NCBI GenBank assembly: GCA_035490315.1
Contig: DATHET010000275.1
Coordinates: forward strand, 1 to 5,878
Length of the DNA: 5,878 bases
Source of the DNA: JADJQU01 sp035490315
GTDB lineage: Bacteria > Planctomycetota > UBA1135 > GCA-002686595
Reading direction: 5' to 3'
The notes below the pieces were generated by a model that saw only the letters and a list, made by a program, of their open reading frames with translations, was not told the DNA's origin and did no database searches. Both the position numbers and the translations under genes were made by a program. Shown here in pieces: positions 5,834 through 5,878 of the stretch; the first letter of the stretch is position 1; each line of letters starts with the position of its first letter.

Positions 5834-5878
5834 CGCGGCGCGGGTCAGCTTCCACACGATCGGCACGCGCACGCGGCT
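5828..5878 (-). CDS. C-terminal 16 codons of an upstream gene, TonB-like tail (partial)
   Basis: Reading in from the right edge on the minus strand, 16 codons precede TGA and give SRVRVPIVWKLTRAAR. Every third position is G or C, matching the coding bias of the neighbours, and the frame ends just before a hairpin. The ending R-V-P-I-V-W-K-L resembles the final beta strand of TonB C-terminal domains (pattern V-x-V-P-[IV]-x-[FW]-x-L), which contact outer-membrane TonB-dependent receptors. With so few residues this is a suggestion only. It might equally be another protein ending in a beta strand. The FG-GAP gene starts 153 bp downstream beyond the hairpin, so co-transcription is not evident. Confidence 0.5.
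   Translation of the reverse strand, partial: SRVRVPIVWKLTRAAR

Overview
This is a GC-rich bacterial window in which every gene I can support lies on the minus strand. The mix is small: three exported proteins (a LamG/sialate-O-acetylesterase-type protein, a seven-repeat FG-GAP propeller protein and a short-read secreted beta-rich protein), one helical protein with no export signal, and the last codons of a fifth gene. Signal peptides ending in A-x-A-Q, and LamG, SASA and FG-GAP modules carried on large exported proteins, are typical of Planctomycetota. That is my best guess for the source. It is an inference from protein style; there is no marker gene in the window.

Layout, read along the minus strand from high to low coordinates: (1) the last 16 codons of a gene entering from the right edge (5828-5878), with a TonB-like tail, whose stop codon sits inside a hairpin stem; (2) a 533-aa secreted FG-GAP beta-propeller protein (4073-5674); (3) a spacer of about 180 bp with an inverted repeat; (4) a 260-aa helical protein of unknown function starting with GTG behind a strong Shine-Dalgarno (3106-3888); (5) a 192-bp spacer with two adjacent GC-rich hairpins; (6) a 683-aa exported LamG plus SASA esterase-like protein (862-2913); (7) a 432-bp non-coding stretch with a large nested inverted repeat; (8) the N-terminal 143 codons of another secreted protein leaving the left edge (1-429).

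The genes are co-oriented, but each is separated from the next by more than 130 bp and by at least one hairpin. They look like independent transcription units rather than an operon. Functionally the window reads as cell-surface or extracellular proteins: a putative carbohydrate O-acetyl esterase, a propeller scaffold, and a secreted protein of unknown role. I see no mobile element, CRISPR array, complete tRNA, rRNA or recognisable defence system. The points most worth a second look are the nested inverted repeat at 760-828, the internally duplicated orphan helical protein, and the conserved-looking tail on the propeller protein. I do not find convincing evidence for a new multi-gene system here.
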